Source of the DNA: Amycolatopsis sp. FBCC-B4732 | GTDB lineage: Bacteria > Actinomycetota > Actinomycetes > Mycobacteriales > Pseudonocardiaceae | Reading direction: 5' to 3' | DNA: 64,000 bases | Assembly (NCBI RefSeq): GCF_023008405.1 | Contig: NZ_CP095376.1 | Span: 4,674,001 to 4,738,000, forward strand | Shown here: positions 28,155 through 36,352 of the stretch, piece after piece | How the letters are laid out: every line of letters begins with the position of its first letter | How positions within the stretch are numbered: position 1 is the stretch's first letter | Program-made: the position numbers and the translations under genes | The notes under the pieces: generated by a model | What the model was told of the DNA's origin: nothing | Databases searched by the model: none | What the model saw: only the letters and a program-made list of their open reading frames with translations

Positions 28155-28756
28155 GCGGTCACCCCCAGGCAGTCCCGCAGGCGGATCAGTCCGTCCCGCA
28201 GCCGCGTCTTGATGGTTCCTTGCGGCGTCGACAGCACTTCGGCCACCTCGCGATACGTATAGCCCTGGTAGTAGGCGAGCAGCACGGACTCGCGCTGCAG
28301 ATCGGTCAGGAAGGACAGGCACTTGCGCACCTGGGAGCGTTCGAGCCGCGCGGTGACGGACTCGGCGACCTCGTCGAAGGGACGGCCGCGGGCGGCTTCG
28401 AAGGTCGCCTTCTGCTCGCGTTCGGTGCTGGCCCGCGCGGAGCGGACCCGGTCGACCGCGCGGCGGTGCGCCAGGGTCATCGCCCAGTTCAGCGCGGACC
28501 CCTTCTCCGGCGCGTACCGCGTCGCGGTGCGCCACAGCTCGACGAGGACCTCCTGGGCGACCTCTTCGGACTGGGCCGCGTCGCGCACGATGCGGCGGAC
28601 GAGCCCGAAGATGGGGCCCGCGAACTGGTCGTAGAGCAGCTCGAAGGCCCGTTCGTCGCCCTTGGCGACACGCACCATGAGCTCTTCCGCGGTCGGCCCC
28701 GCCGGGGCTTCGGCGGGCACCGGCGCCAACGGGCGCCGTCGAGCCTGCTCATCCAT
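28151..28756 (-). CDS. sigK: ECF sigma factor, SigK-like
   Basis: This protein of 201 residues has sigma region 2 (FELLYDQFAGPIFGLVRRIV, then SEEVAQEVLVELWRTATRY) and region 4 (QRESVLLAYYQGYTYREVAE, then TPQGTIKTRLRDGLIRLRD). Pairing with RskA places it in the SigK group. The start is ATG 28756 after GGAGGA. It overlaps the DUF1365 gene by 8 bp, so it is the third gene of the operon that begins at 30745. It probably drives both the divergent promoters at 30.75-30.82 kb and hence its own synthesis. Confidence 0.94.
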   Translation of the reverse strand: MDEQARRRPLAPVPAEAPAGPTAEELMVRVAKGDERAFELLYDQFAGPIFGLVRRIVRDAAQSEEVAQEVLVELWRTATRYAPEKGSALNWAMTLAHRRAVDRVRSARASTEREQKATFEAARGRPFDEVAESVTARLERSQVRKCLSFLTDLQRESVLLAYYQGYTYREVAEVLSTPQGTIKTRLRDGLIRLRDCLGVTA

Positions 28757-29480
28757 GCAGCTGTCCTCCGGCGTTCTGCGGGGTGCGCGCGATGACCGGC
28801 GCCTTCCGCAGCCACAGCGCGACGCCGTGGCGGCGGATGAGCGCGGACACCCGCTGCGGGAGCAGCGGCCGGGCCAGCACGAGCCGGGCCAGCCACCGCG
28901 GGTCCACCGGGCGGCGGACTCCCCGCAGCGTAGCGACCAGCGGCGTGGCACTCCCGCGGCGCAACGCCACCGTGAGGTCGAGCAACGCTTCCGGGTGCGG
29001 CAGCCGCATCCGGTACTCGCCGTCCATCTCCTGGAACGGCGAGACGTAGAACTCCTTGGCCGCGCGGGCGAGGCCGGCCTCGTCGGGACGCAGCAGGTAG
29101 GCGTGCCGCCCGCCGTAGGTGTTGTGCACCTCGGCCACGACGCACTCGAGCCGCCCGTCCGGGTCGTGGCACCAGTAGACGCTGATCGGGTTGAAGACGT
29201 ACCCGAGCACGCGCGCGGCGGCCAGCATGACGACCCGGCCGCCGCGCAGGTCGACGTCGCGTTCGGCGAGCCACGCGTCGAGCTTCTCCCGGATCCCGCG
29301 GGAGTCGCTCGCGACGAAGTGGTCGCGGCGGTCGAAGCGCGCGAACGGCCGCAGCCACCACGGCAGCCGCGGCGGCGCGTCCAGGTCCACCAGCCACAGG
29401 TACACGCGGTGCGCGAAGGAGTGCGGCGGGTCGATCCGCCGCACGTGCGCGACCGTGGCGTCGTAGAGCGCGTTCGTCAC
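28749..29480 (-). CDS. DUF1365 protein
   Basis: This protein of 243 residues belongs to DUF1365. Conserved motifs seen are FAHRVYLWLVDLD near the N-terminus, YVFNPISVYWCHD and VVAEVHNTYGGRHAYLL in the middle, and KEFYVSPFQEMDGEY. No enzyme activity is established for the family. It nearly always lies with an FAD amine-oxidase-like protein and a Cfa-like methyltransferase, as here, so a part in modifying membrane fatty acids is likely. The GTG start at 29480 overlaps the previous stop as GTGA. Confidence 0.92.
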   Translation of the reverse strand: MTNALYDATVAHVRRIDPPHSFAHRVYLWLVDLDAPPRLPWWLRPFARFDRRDHFVASDSRGIREKLDAWLAERDVDLRGGRVVMLAAARVLGYVFNPISVYWCHDPDGRLECVVAEVHNTYGGRHAYLLRPDEAGLARAAKEFYVSPFQEMDGEYRMRLPHPEALLDLTVALRRGSATPLVATLRGVRRPVDPRWLARLVLARPLLPQRVSALIRRHGVALWLRKAPVIARTPQNAGGQLHG

Positions 29481-30745
29481 CAGGTCACCCCGAGGCTTTC
29501 GGCGGCGCGGGCCCCCGACGAGCAGCCGTCCTCGTGGAAGCCCCAGCCGTGGTAGGCGCCGGCGTAGGCGAAGACGCCGTCGTTGAGCTCGGGCAGCCGG
29601 CGTTGCGCGGCAACGGATTCCGGCGTGTAGACCGGGTGCTCGTACCGCATCCGCGCGACCAGGTGCGCCGCTTCGGGGCCGTCGCCCGGGTTCAGCGTGA
29701 CGACGTAGCCGGTCGGCTCGTCGAGCCGCATCAGCCGGTTCATGTCGTAGCTGACCTGGACGGCACCGGTCGGCGCGCCGCAGACGGGCGCGCGGTAGTT
29801 CCACCCGGCCCGCGCGTCGGCCAGCGACGGCAGCACGCTCGTGTCGGTGTGGAGCCAGGCTTCGTTGGCGGAGTAGCGGAACGGGCCGAGCACCTCGCGC
29901 TCGGCGGCGGTCGGGTTGGCCAGCAGGGCCAGCGCCTGGTCGGCGTGCGTGGCGACGACGACCTTGTCGACCCGGTGCGGCGTGTCGGCGTCGTCGCGGA
30001 TCTCGACGCCGTTCGCGGTCCGCAGCACCGACCGCACCGGCGTCGAGAGGTGGACGGCCGTCAGCTGCTTCGCCGCGCGTTCGACGTACTCGCGGGACCC
30101 GCCGGTGACGGTCCGCCAGGACGGCGAGTCCTTGACGCTCAGCATGCCGTGGTTGCGGAGGAACTCGAACAGGTAGCGCGCCGGGTACCGGAGGGTGTCG
30201 GCGCGGTCGGCCGACCAGACCGTCGACACGACCGGCAGCATGAAGTGGTCGACGAAGTAGCGGGAGTACCCGCCGATGGCGAGGAACGCGCCGAGGGTGA
30301 CGTCCCCCGCGTCCTTCGCCGCCAGCAGCCGCTTGGCGTGCCGGTGGAAGCGCTTGACCTCGGCGAGCATCCGCAGGTAGCGAGGCCGGGTGAGGTTGCC
30401 GCGCTGGGCGAACAGCCCGGCCAGCCCCTTCGCGCCGGCGTACTGCAGGCCGCAGCCGTCGCAGCGGATGCTCATCGACATCTCGGTGTCGCGGGTGTGC
30501 ACCCCGAGCTCGGCGAACAGCCGCAGCAGGGTCGGGTAGGTGCGCTCGTTGTGGACGATGAAGCCGGAGTCCACGCCGATCGTGCCGCCGTGCGCGCTCG
30601 GCACGTCGTGCGTGTGCGCGTGCCCGCCCAGGCGGTCGTCGGCCTCGAACAGCAAGACCTCGTACTTGCGTTGCAGCAGGTATGCCGCGGTCAGCCCGGC
30701 CACCCCGCTGCCGATGACGGCGATGCGTTCTCCCGTGATCTCCAC
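29477..30745 (-). CDS. FAD-dependent amine-oxidase-like oxidoreductase
   Basis: This protein of 422 residues starts with a dinucleotide-binding fold (IAVIGSGVAGLTAAYLLQ and the FEADDRLGGH strand). It continues as the flavin amine oxidase/phytoene-desaturase superfamily, ending in FAYAGAYHGWGFHEDG. It is the first gene of the sigma-K operon. In this gene grouping it is thought to act as a desaturase or oxidase on fatty acyl chains; the substrate is inferred from context. The GTG start at 30745 is 6 nt from the proposed -10 box, so the mRNA is probably leaderless. Confidence 0.9.
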   Translation of the reverse strand: MEITGERIAVIGSGVAGLTAAYLLQRKYEVLLFEADDRLGGHAHTHDVPSAHGGTIGVDSGFIVHNERTYPTLLRLFAELGVHTRDTEMSMSIRCDGCGLQYAGAKGLAGLFAQRGNLTRPRYLRMLAEVKRFHRHAKRLLAAKDAGDVTLGAFLAIGGYSRYFVDHFMLPVVSTVWSADRADTLRYPARYLFEFLRNHGMLSVKDSPSWRTVTGGSREYVERAAKQLTAVHLSTPVRSVLRTANGVEIRDDADTPHRVDKVVVATHADQALALLANPTAAEREVLGPFRYSANEAWLHTDTSVLPSLADARAGWNYRAPVCGAPTGAVQVSYDMNRLMRLDEPTGYVVTLNPGDGPEAAHLVARMRYEHPVYTPESVAAQRRLPELNDGVFAYAGAYHGWGFHEDGCSSGARAAESLGVTW

Positions 30746-30751
30746 ACCGGT

Positions 30752-30821
30752 ACTTCGCCGCCGCTGCGGATGTGGATTGGATGGACGCGGCACCAATCCA
30801 CCACGCAGGGGAGAGCGAATC
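30752..30821. promoter_or_regulatory. Mirror-image divergent ECF sigma promoters
   Basis: Minus strand: CAATCC at 30779-30774, 16 nt, CGAAGT at 30757-30752, 6 nt, GTG start at 30745. Plus strand: CAATCC at 30794-30799, 16 nt, CGAATC at 30816-30821, 6 nt, ATG start at 30828. The -35 boxes form a 9-bp inverted repeat (GTGGATTGG/CCAATCCAC). Motif type and spacing resemble the CCATCC/CCGAAT SigK promoters of mycobacteria. Transcripts would be leaderless in both directions. Confidence 0.8.
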
Positions 30822-30827
30822 CCGGAC

Positions 30828-32102
30828 ATGCCGAACAGCACCGCGCACCGCCTCGCCTCGTTCGCCGAGAAGCTCCTCGGCGGACAGCTCCCCGTCGGCC
30901 TCCGGACCTGGGACGGAACCCGGGTGGGTCCAGTGGACGCGCCCACCGTCGTCCTGCGCAACCGCCGCGCCCTGCGCCGCCTGCTCTACGCGCCGGGTGA
31001 GCTGGGTCTCGCCCGCGCCTACGTCACCGGAGACCTCGACGTCGAAGGAGATCTGGCGGACGGTTTCCGCCGGATCTGGGCCCTCACCCGCTCGGGGGAG
31101 CTCAACCGCGTGAAACTGGGTCCGGCGGACTGGGCCGAAGCCGTCAAGCTCGCCGCGCGGCTGGGTGTCGTCGGACCGCCGCCGAAGCCGCCCGCCGAGG
31201 AGGCGCGCCTGACCGGCAAGCTGCACAGCCTGCTGCGGGACAGGTCCGCCATCGCCCACCACTACGACCTGAGCAACGCGTTCTACCAGCTGCTCATGGA
31301 CGAGTCGATGGCCTACTCGAGCGCGTACTTCACCTCCGACGAACCGGGCTACGGCCTGGCGGAAGCGCAGCACGACAAGCTGGAGATGATCTGCCGCAAG
31401 CTGGGCCTGCGCCCGGGCATGCGGCTGCTCGACATCGGCTGCGGCTGGGGTTCGCTGCTGGTCCACGCGGCCAAGCACCACGGCGTGCACGCCGTCGGCA
31501 TCACGCTCTCGGGCGAGCAGCTGCAGCACATCCGCGCCCGGCTCGCCCAGCACGACCTCGAAGACCGCGTCGAGGTCCGGCGCCAGGACTACCGCGAGCT
31601 GCCGGACGCGCCGTTCGACGCGGTCGCGTCGATCGAGATGGGCGAGCACGTCGGCGAGGTGAACTACCCGGCGTACACGGCGACGCTGCACAAGATGGTC
31701 AAGCCCGGCGGCCGCGTGCTGATCCAGCAGATGTCCCGCGGGAACGTCGCCCCCGGCGGCGGCGCGTTCATCGAGCGGTACATCGCCCCCGACATGACGA
31801 TGCGCCCGGTGGGCCGCACGGTCGAGCACCTGGAAAACGCGGGCCTCGAGGTCCGGGACGTGCACGCGATGCGCGAGCACTACGTCTGGACGGTGCGCGC
31901 CTGGGCCGACACCCTGGAGGAGAACTGGGCCGACGTCGTCGCGCTGATCGGCGAGACCGGCGCGCGGGTCTGGCGGCTTTACCTGGTGGGCGGGGCACTG
32001 GCGTTCGAGGAGAACCGGATGGGCGTGGACCAGATCCTGTCGGTGCGACCGCACCCGGACGGGACGAGCGGGATGCCGGCGACGCGGGAGTGGCTGCGAT
32101 GA
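30828..32102 (+). CDS. Cyclopropane-fatty-acid synthase-like SAM methyltransferase
   Basis: This enzyme of 424 residues transfers a methyl or methylene group from S-adenosylmethionine to unsaturated acyl chains of membrane lipids. The SAM-binding motif is LLDIGCGWGSLL (about 200-211), and HYDLSNAFYQLLMDESMAYS upstream is the family signature. SIEMGEHVGEVNY supplies the conserved Glu. It could make cyclopropane, methyl-branched or methylated furan precursors; the locus favours one of the oxidised products. The ATG at 30828 fits a leaderless transcript. The stop overlaps the next gene as ATGA. Confidence 0.92.
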   Translation: MPNSTAHRLASFAEKLLGGQLPVGLRTWDGTRVGPVDAPTVVLRNRRALRRLLYAPGELGLARAYVTGDLDVEGDLADGFRRIWALTRSGELNRVKLGPADWAEAVKLAARLGVVGPPPKPPAEEARLTGKLHSLLRDRSAIAHHYDLSNAFYQLLMDESMAYSSAYFTSDEPGYGLAEAQHDKLEMICRKLGLRPGMRLLDIGCGWGSLLVHAAKHHGVHAVGITLSGEQLQHIRARLAQHDLEDRVEVRRQDYRELPDAPFDAVASIEMGEHVGEVNYPAYTATLHKMVKPGGRVLIQQMSRGNVAPGGGAFIERYIAPDMTMRPVGRTVEHLENAGLEVRDVHAMREHYVWTVRAWADTLEENWADVVALIGETGARVWRLYLVGGALAFEENRMGVDQILSVRPHPDGTSGMPATREWLR

Positions 32103-32869
32103 CGCTCGGCACGACACTGCTCTTCACCGCCGGCGTCACGGTGGTGGCGGTGCTGGTGACCTTCGGGATCGCGCGGGCCCGCAAGCGCTACGACACGGTC
32201 GACACGTTCTGGGGGCTCGGCTTCGCGGTCGTCGCGCTGGCCGCGTTCCCCTTCGGCGACGGCCCGCTGTACCTGCGGCTGGTGGTGCTGGTGCTGACGG
32301 TCGTCTGGGGCGGGCGGCTTTCGCTGCACCTGCACCTGCGCAACCACAAGCTGCCCGAGGACCCGCGGTACGCGCGGATGCGGCAGGAGCCGCTGCGGAT
32401 CTTCGTGCGCGTGTACCTGTTCCAGGGGCTGATCCTGTACTTCGTCTCGCTGCCGGTGCAGTTCGCGATGTACGGCACCGGGATCGGCGTGCTCGGCTGG
32501 CTCGGCGTCGCGGTGTGGCTGCTCGGGTTCGGCTTCGAGACGATCGGCGACGACCAGCTGCGCCGGTTCAAGGCCGACCCGTCGAACAAGGGCAAGGTGC
32601 TCGACACGGGGTTGTGGCGCTACACGCGGCACCCGAACTACTTCGGCGACGCGTGCGTGTGGTGGGGCCTCTACCTGCTGGCCTGCTCGACGTGGCCGGG
32701 CGCGCTGACGATCCTCTCCCCCGTGGCGATGACGTTCACCCTGGCCCGCGGCACCGGGAAACCCATGCTGGAGAAGGGCATGGCGAAGACCCGCCCGGCG
32801 TACGCGCACTACGTCGAGCGCACGAGCGGCTTCTTCCCGCTGCCGCCCAAGAAGGTCACTCCCCGGTGA
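32099..32869 (+). CDS. DUF1295 membrane protein (steroid-reductase/ICMT-like fold)
   Basis: This protein of 256 residues has six or seven membrane helices and the C-terminal signature TGLWRYTRHPNYFGD followed by WWGLYL, shared by DUF1295, isoprenylcysteine methyltransferases and 5-alpha-reductases. It is probably a lipid-modifying reductase or methyltransferase in the membrane. It is translationally coupled to the Cfa-like gene, so both act in the sigma-K-controlled lipid pathway. It overlaps the convergent DinB gene by 14 bp. Confidence 0.9.
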   Translation: MTLGTTLLFTAGVTVVAVLVTFGIARARKRYDTVDTFWGLGFAVVALAAFPFGDGPLYLRLVVLVLTVVWGGRLSLHLHLRNHKLPEDPRYARMRQEPLRIFVRVYLFQGLILYFVSLPVQFAMYGTGIGVLGWLGVAVWLLGFGFETIGDDQLRRFKADPSNKGKVLDTGLWRYTRHPNYFGDACVWWGLYLLACSTWPGALTILSPVAMTFTLARGTGKPMLEKGMAKTRPAYAHYVERTSGFFPLPPKKVTPR

Positions 32870-33359
32870 GGCCGTCGGTCAGCTCGCGCAGCACGTCGAA
32901 GTGACCGGTGTGGCGCGCGGTCTCCTCGATCATGTGGGTGAGCACCCAGCGGACGTTGAACGTTTCGCCCTTGTGCGTCACCTGGTCGTCGAGATCGCGC
33001 GCCGCGACGATCTCCCGGCTGCGCTGGGACTGCTTCGCGTAGTCCGCGAGAAGCTGCGGCACCGGCGTCTGGGCGGCGAACCGGAACTCGGCGTCGGGAT
33101 CGGCTTCGAGCCGCTCGTCCCAGGTGTCCTCCTCACCGTCGACGACGACGGCGAACCAGAACCACTCGTTCAGGGTGAGGTGGCCGAGCAGCCCGGCGAC
33201 GGTGGTCAGCTCGCTGGGCAGGTGGACGCGCCGCGCCTGCTCGTCGGTGAGGCCTTCGGACTTCCAGGCGACGGTGGCGCGCAGGTAGTCGAGCTGGCTG
33301 GTCAGGATTTCGCGCTCGCCGCCGGTCAGCGGAACTTTCGGGCGCTCGGGTCGGGTCAT
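32856..33359 (-). CDS. DinB/DUF664 family protein
   Basis: This protein of 167 residues is a predicted four-helix bundle. The three metal-ligand histidines typical of DinB-like thiol-dependent enzymes are visible: GHLTLNEWFW, WVLTHMIEE and ETARHTGHFDVLRE. Such proteins often act with mycothiol or bacillithiol, or have no known role. It is convergent with the DUF1295 gene. The start is ATG 33359. Confidence 0.88.
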   Translation of the reverse strand: MTRPERPKVPLTGGEREILTSQLDYLRATVAWKSEGLTDEQARRVHLPSELTTVAGLLGHLTLNEWFWFAVVVDGEEDTWDERLEADPDAEFRFAAQTPVPQLLADYAKQSQRSREIVAARDLDDQVTHKGETFNVRWVLTHMIEETARHTGHFDVLRELTDGLTGE

Positions 33360-33600
33360 GGCGGGGACTCTGCCAGAGGGGTCCGACAGTTTCGGCTATG
33401 CGGCGCGTGGCCCGGAGTCGGCTTGAGACGAGCCGCGCCGGCATCGCCCGGTCGGCGACCTGCCTTCCTCCCGCACCCCGCCCGCCACGCGAACCGAGCG
33501 TGAGCCGAGCCCGCCCCGGCCGCCCGGGGATCCGGTCCCCGAGCCCTCGAGCAAGGCGGTCTCCCGCCCGCAGGCAACCCGGATCCGCAAATACCTTGCG

Positions 33601-33615
33601 CACGATGTAATCGTG
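33601..33615 (+). promoter_or_regulatory. Candidate OhrR operator
   Basis: The palindrome CACGATGTAATCGTG (6-bp arms, 3-bp centre) lies 17 bp before the ohrR start. A TAGGTT box follows at 33619. Its position over the promoter fits autorepression by OhrR. Confidence 0.6.
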
Positions 33616-33631
33616 GGCTAGGTTTGCGGAC

Positions 33632-34090
33632 GTGCCGGACGAGTTCCTTCTAGACGAGCAAGCCTGCTTCGCGCTCTACGCGGCGTCGCGAGCGGTGACG
33701 GACACGTACCGTCCCCTGCTGGGCGAGCTGGGTCTCACCTACCCGCAGTACCTGGTGCTGCTGGTGCTGTGGGAGTCCGACGCCCGGCCGGTCAAGGAGA
33801 TCGGCGAGGCGCTGCACCTGGACTACGGCACGCTTTCCCCACTGCTCAAACGACTCGAGGCCAACGGGCTCGTCACCCGGGCGCGGCTGCCCGAAGACGA
33901 ACGCACCGTGGTGGTCAGCCTGACCGAGGAAGGCCGTTCGACGCGTACGCGCGCCGCCGGTGTCCCCTCGGTCATCGGCTGTGCGCTGGGTCTCGACGAC
34001 ACCGAGCGGCGGCAGCTCATCGACACCCTGCGGCGGCTGACGGCGTCGGCCGCCGCCTACTCACTTGGAGGCCCTGATGCCCAGCCGTGA
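33632..34090 (+). CDS. ohrR: Organic-peroxide sensor, MarR-family repressor
   Basis: This MarR-fold protein of 152 residues has the redox-active cysteine of OhrR near its N-terminus: Cys12 in DEQACFALYAASRA. The winged helix covers residues about 50-105 (EIGEALHLDYGTLSPLLKRL, then EDERTVVVSLT). Oxidation of Cys12 by organic hydroperoxide should release DNA. It overlaps ohr by 14 bp and is transcribed with it. The GTG start is at 33632. Confidence 0.94.
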   Translation: MPDEFLLDEQACFALYAASRAVTDTYRPLLGELGLTYPQYLVLLVLWESDARPVKEIGEALHLDYGTLSPLLKRLEANGLVTRARLPEDERTVVVSLTEEGRSTRTRAAGVPSVIGCALGLDDTERRQLIDTLRRLTASAAAYSLGGPDAQP

Positions 34091-34511
34091 CGCGACCACC
34101 CACTGGGTCGGCGGACTGCAGAACGGGAAGGGCGAGGTCACGCTGGACTCGTCCAACGCGGGCACGTTCTCCGTCTCGTTCCCGACCCGCGCGGGCAACC
34201 CGGACGGCCAGACCAGCCCCGAAGAGCTCATCGCCGCGGCGCACTCGTCGTGCCTGGCGATGAACCTGTCGGGCGTGCTCGAGGCGCAGAAGCTCACCGC
34301 GGACTCGATCGACGTGAGCGCGGAGGTCACGCTCGGCCCGGCGGCCGGCGGCGGCTTCGAGATCAGCGGCATCGCCATCACGCTGCGCGCGTCCATCGAG
34401 GGCGTGACGGCGGAGCAGTTCGCCGAGTACGCCGAGACCGCGGAGAAGACCTGCCCGGTGTCGAAGGCGCTGGCGGGCACGACGATCACCCTGGACGCGG
34501 CCCTCAACTGA
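34077..34511 (+). CDS. ohr: Organic hydroperoxide resistance protein
   Basis: This thiol peroxidase of 144 residues reduces organic hydroperoxides. Catalytic Cys59 is in AAHSSCLAMNL and resolving Cys126 in KTCPVSKAL; the catalytic Arg region FPTRAGNPDG is also present. The ATG at 34077 follows GGAGG inside the end of ohrR, so the pair is co-translated. A strong hairpin ends the unit. Confidence 0.96.
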   Translation: MPSRDATTHWVGGLQNGKGEVTLDSSNAGTFSVSFPTRAGNPDGQTSPEELIAAAHSSCLAMNLSGVLEAQKLTADSIDVSAEVTLGPAAGGGFEISGIAITLRASIEGVTAEQFAEYAETAEKTCPVSKALAGTTITLDAALN

Positions 34512-34524
34512 GCCCACGCCCCGC

Positions 34525-34559
34525 GAACGGCCCCTCACCGGCTCGGCGAGGGGCCGTTC
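34525..34559. terminator. Bidirectional terminator between ohr and CGNR gene
   Basis: A perfect 12-bp stem (GAACGGCCCCTC and its complement) with an 11-nt loop lies 13 bp after the ohr stop and 5 bp after the CGNR stop on the other strand. Confidence 0.85.
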
Positions 34560-34564
34560 CCGTG

Positions 34565-35101
34565 TCAGCGGGTGGTCGCCTTGGCTCGATAAGTCGACTT
34601 CTTGGCTTGGTTGCCGCAGATCTCCATCGAGCACCACCGGCGCGTGCCCGGCCTCGACGTGTCCAGGAACAGCGCGCCGCACGCCGGGCCCGCGCACCGG
34701 CGAACCCGCGCGAACTCCGGGGACGTCGCCAGGTCCAGCGCGTCGCGGACCAGCAGGGCCAGCATCGCCGACGCGGGATCCTCGGCCTGCCAACGCACTC
34801 CGCCCGACGACGTCAGCGAAGGTGCCGGTACCGGCAGCGCGGCGAAACGGTTCAACCGCTGCCGCGACGACGGCCGCACCGCGCCGGTGAGCAGTTCGTG
34901 GATCGCCTCCCGCGCGCTCCGGGCGTCGTCGACATCCGCGGGGCGGACCGGCGAGGAAAACGGGCCCAGCTGGTCGATCCACGCTCCCCAGGCCGCCGCG
35001 TCCGGGAGTTCCTCCGTCTCCGCGGGCGTGCCGCGGTAGCGCAGCGTGCGGACGAAGTCGAGGCACAGCCTGCCCGCGCCCGAGCGGAAGCGTTCCGTCA
35101 T
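34565..35101 (-). CDS. CGNR zinc-finger regulator (ABATE domain)
   Basis: This protein of 178 residues has an N-terminal ABATE-like domain (FRSGAGRLCLDFVRTLRYRG) and a C-terminal CGNR zinc finger: RRCAGPACGALFLD, then RRWCSMEICGNQAK, giving four cysteines. CGNR proteins are stress-response transcription regulators. It is divergent from an MFS gene with only 81 bp between, so that gene is its likely target. The start is ATG 35101; GTG 35110 is possible. Confidence 0.9.
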   Translation of the reverse strand: MTERFRSGAGRLCLDFVRTLRYRGTPAETEELPDAAAWGAWIDQLGPFSSPVRPADVDDARSAREAIHELLTGAVRPSSRQRLNRFAALPVPAPSLTSSGGVRWQAEDPASAMLALLVRDALDLATSPEFARVRRCAGPACGALFLDTSRPGTRRWCSMEICGNQAKKSTYRAKATTR

Positions 35102-35117
35102 AAGGGTCACAGTACGC

Positions 35118-35165
35118 CGGAACCGGTATGACTGGTACCGTCGGGAACCGATCAAACCGGTTCCG
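35118..35165. promoter_or_regulatory. Inverted repeat in the CGNR/MFS divergent promoter
   Basis: Arms CGGAACCGGT (35118-35127) and ACCGGTTCCG (35156-35165) are exact complements 28 nt apart. A third GGAACCG lies between them at 35144. This is a candidate operator for the CGNR protein. Confidence 0.55.
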
Positions 35166-35182
35166 CCATCCTGGGGGCACGC

Positions 35183-36352
35183 ATGACCGAGACCAAGCAG
35201 CAGGCGCCGCCCGGCTGGCTGGTGCTGCTGCTGGCCGTCTCCTGTGGACTGACGGTCGCGAACCTCTACTACGCCCAGCCGCTGCTCGCGGAGCTGCGCG
35301 GGACGTTCGGGGTCGGCGAAGCCGCGGCCGGCGGGGTCGTCACCGCCACCCAGATCGGCTACGCGGCCGGGATGCTGCTGCTCGTCCCGCTCGGGGACCG
35401 GCTGGAGAACCGCGGCCTCGTCGCGACGCTGCTCGCCGTCGCCTGCGGCGGCCTGGTCGTCACCGGCGTCGCGCCCGGGTTCGCCGTGCTGCTGCTCGCT
35501 TCCCTGCTCGTCGGCGCGACGTCGGTCGTCGTGCAGATCCTCATCCCGTTCGCCGCCGACCTCTCCCCCGACGACATCCGCGGCCGGATCGTCGGGCGGG
35601 TCGTGAGCGGGCTGCTGTTCGGCATCCTGCTCTCGCGCGTGGTCGCCAGCTTCCTGGCCGAGGTGACGAGCTGGCGGGTCGTGTTCCTGATCTCGGCGGC
35701 GGCGATGGCCGCGCTCGCCGTCGTGCTGCGGTTCACCCTGCCGCGGCGGGCGCCGAAGACCGACGTCCCCTACGGCCAGCTGATCCGCTCGACACTGGCC
35801 ATGTGGCGCAAGCACCCCGCGCTGCGCCACCGCGCGCTGTACCAGTCGGCGATGTTCGGCGCCTTCAGCGCGTTCTGGACGACGATCGCCTTCGTGCTGA
35901 CCGCGCCGCCGTTCGGCTACAGCCAGCTCGGCGTCGGCCTGTTCGCGCTGGCCGGGGCGGCCGGCGCCGCGGTGGCGCCGCTGGCCGGGCGGTGGGCGGA
36001 CCACGGCCACGGCCGCCGGCTCACCGCGGGCGCCTTCGTGCTGTGCGCGGCCGCCTTCGCGCTCGCCGGGTTCGGCGCGCACAACGTCGTCATGCTGGCG
36101 ATCGCCGCGATCGCCGTCGACATGGCCGTCCAGGCGACGCTGGTGACCGGCCAGCACGTGATCTACCAGCTCGACCCGTCGGCCCGCGCCCGCGTCAACA
36201 GCATCTACCTCGGTACGTTCTTCATCGGCGGCGCGATCGGCTCCCAGGCCGGCTCGATCGCGTTCCACCTCGGCGGCTGGACGGCGGTCGTCGTCTTCGC
36301 CGGCGTGCTCCCCCTGCTCGGCCTGGCCGGGATGGCCCGCACCCGCGTCTAG
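35183..36352 (+). CDS. MFS transporter
   Basis: This protein of 389 residues has 12 predicted helices. Motif A is LVPLGDRLENRG, and the SCGLTVANLYYAQPLL start is typical of YnfM/DHA1-like proteins. It probably exports a small molecule and is controlled by the divergent CGNR regulator. Its TAG stop (36350-36352) is part of a CTAG that was duplicated by the adjoining IS element. Confidence 0.9.
   Translation: MTETKQQAPPGWLVLLLAVSCGLTVANLYYAQPLLAELRGTFGVGEAAAGGVVTATQIGYAAGMLLLVPLGDRLENRGLVATLLAVACGGLVVTGVAPGFAVLLLASLLVGATSVVVQILIPFAADLSPDDIRGRIVGRVVSGLLFGILLSRVVASFLAEVTSWRVVFLISAAAMAALAVVLRFTLPRRAPKTDVPYGQLIRSTLAMWRKHPALRHRALYQSAMFGAFSAFWTTIAFVLTAPPFGYSQLGVGLFALAGAAGAAVAPLAGRWADHGHGRRLTAGAFVLCAAAFALAGFGAHNVVMLAIAAIAVDMAVQATLVTGQHVIYQLDPSARARVNSIYLGTFFIGGAIGSQAGSIAFHLGGWTAVVVFAGVLPLLGLAGMARTRV

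Noticed and set aside
30829..32117. Minus-strand frame extending the DUF1365 gene upstream
   Set aside because: It is antisense to the Cfa-like gene; the real DUF1365 start is the coupled GTG at 29480.
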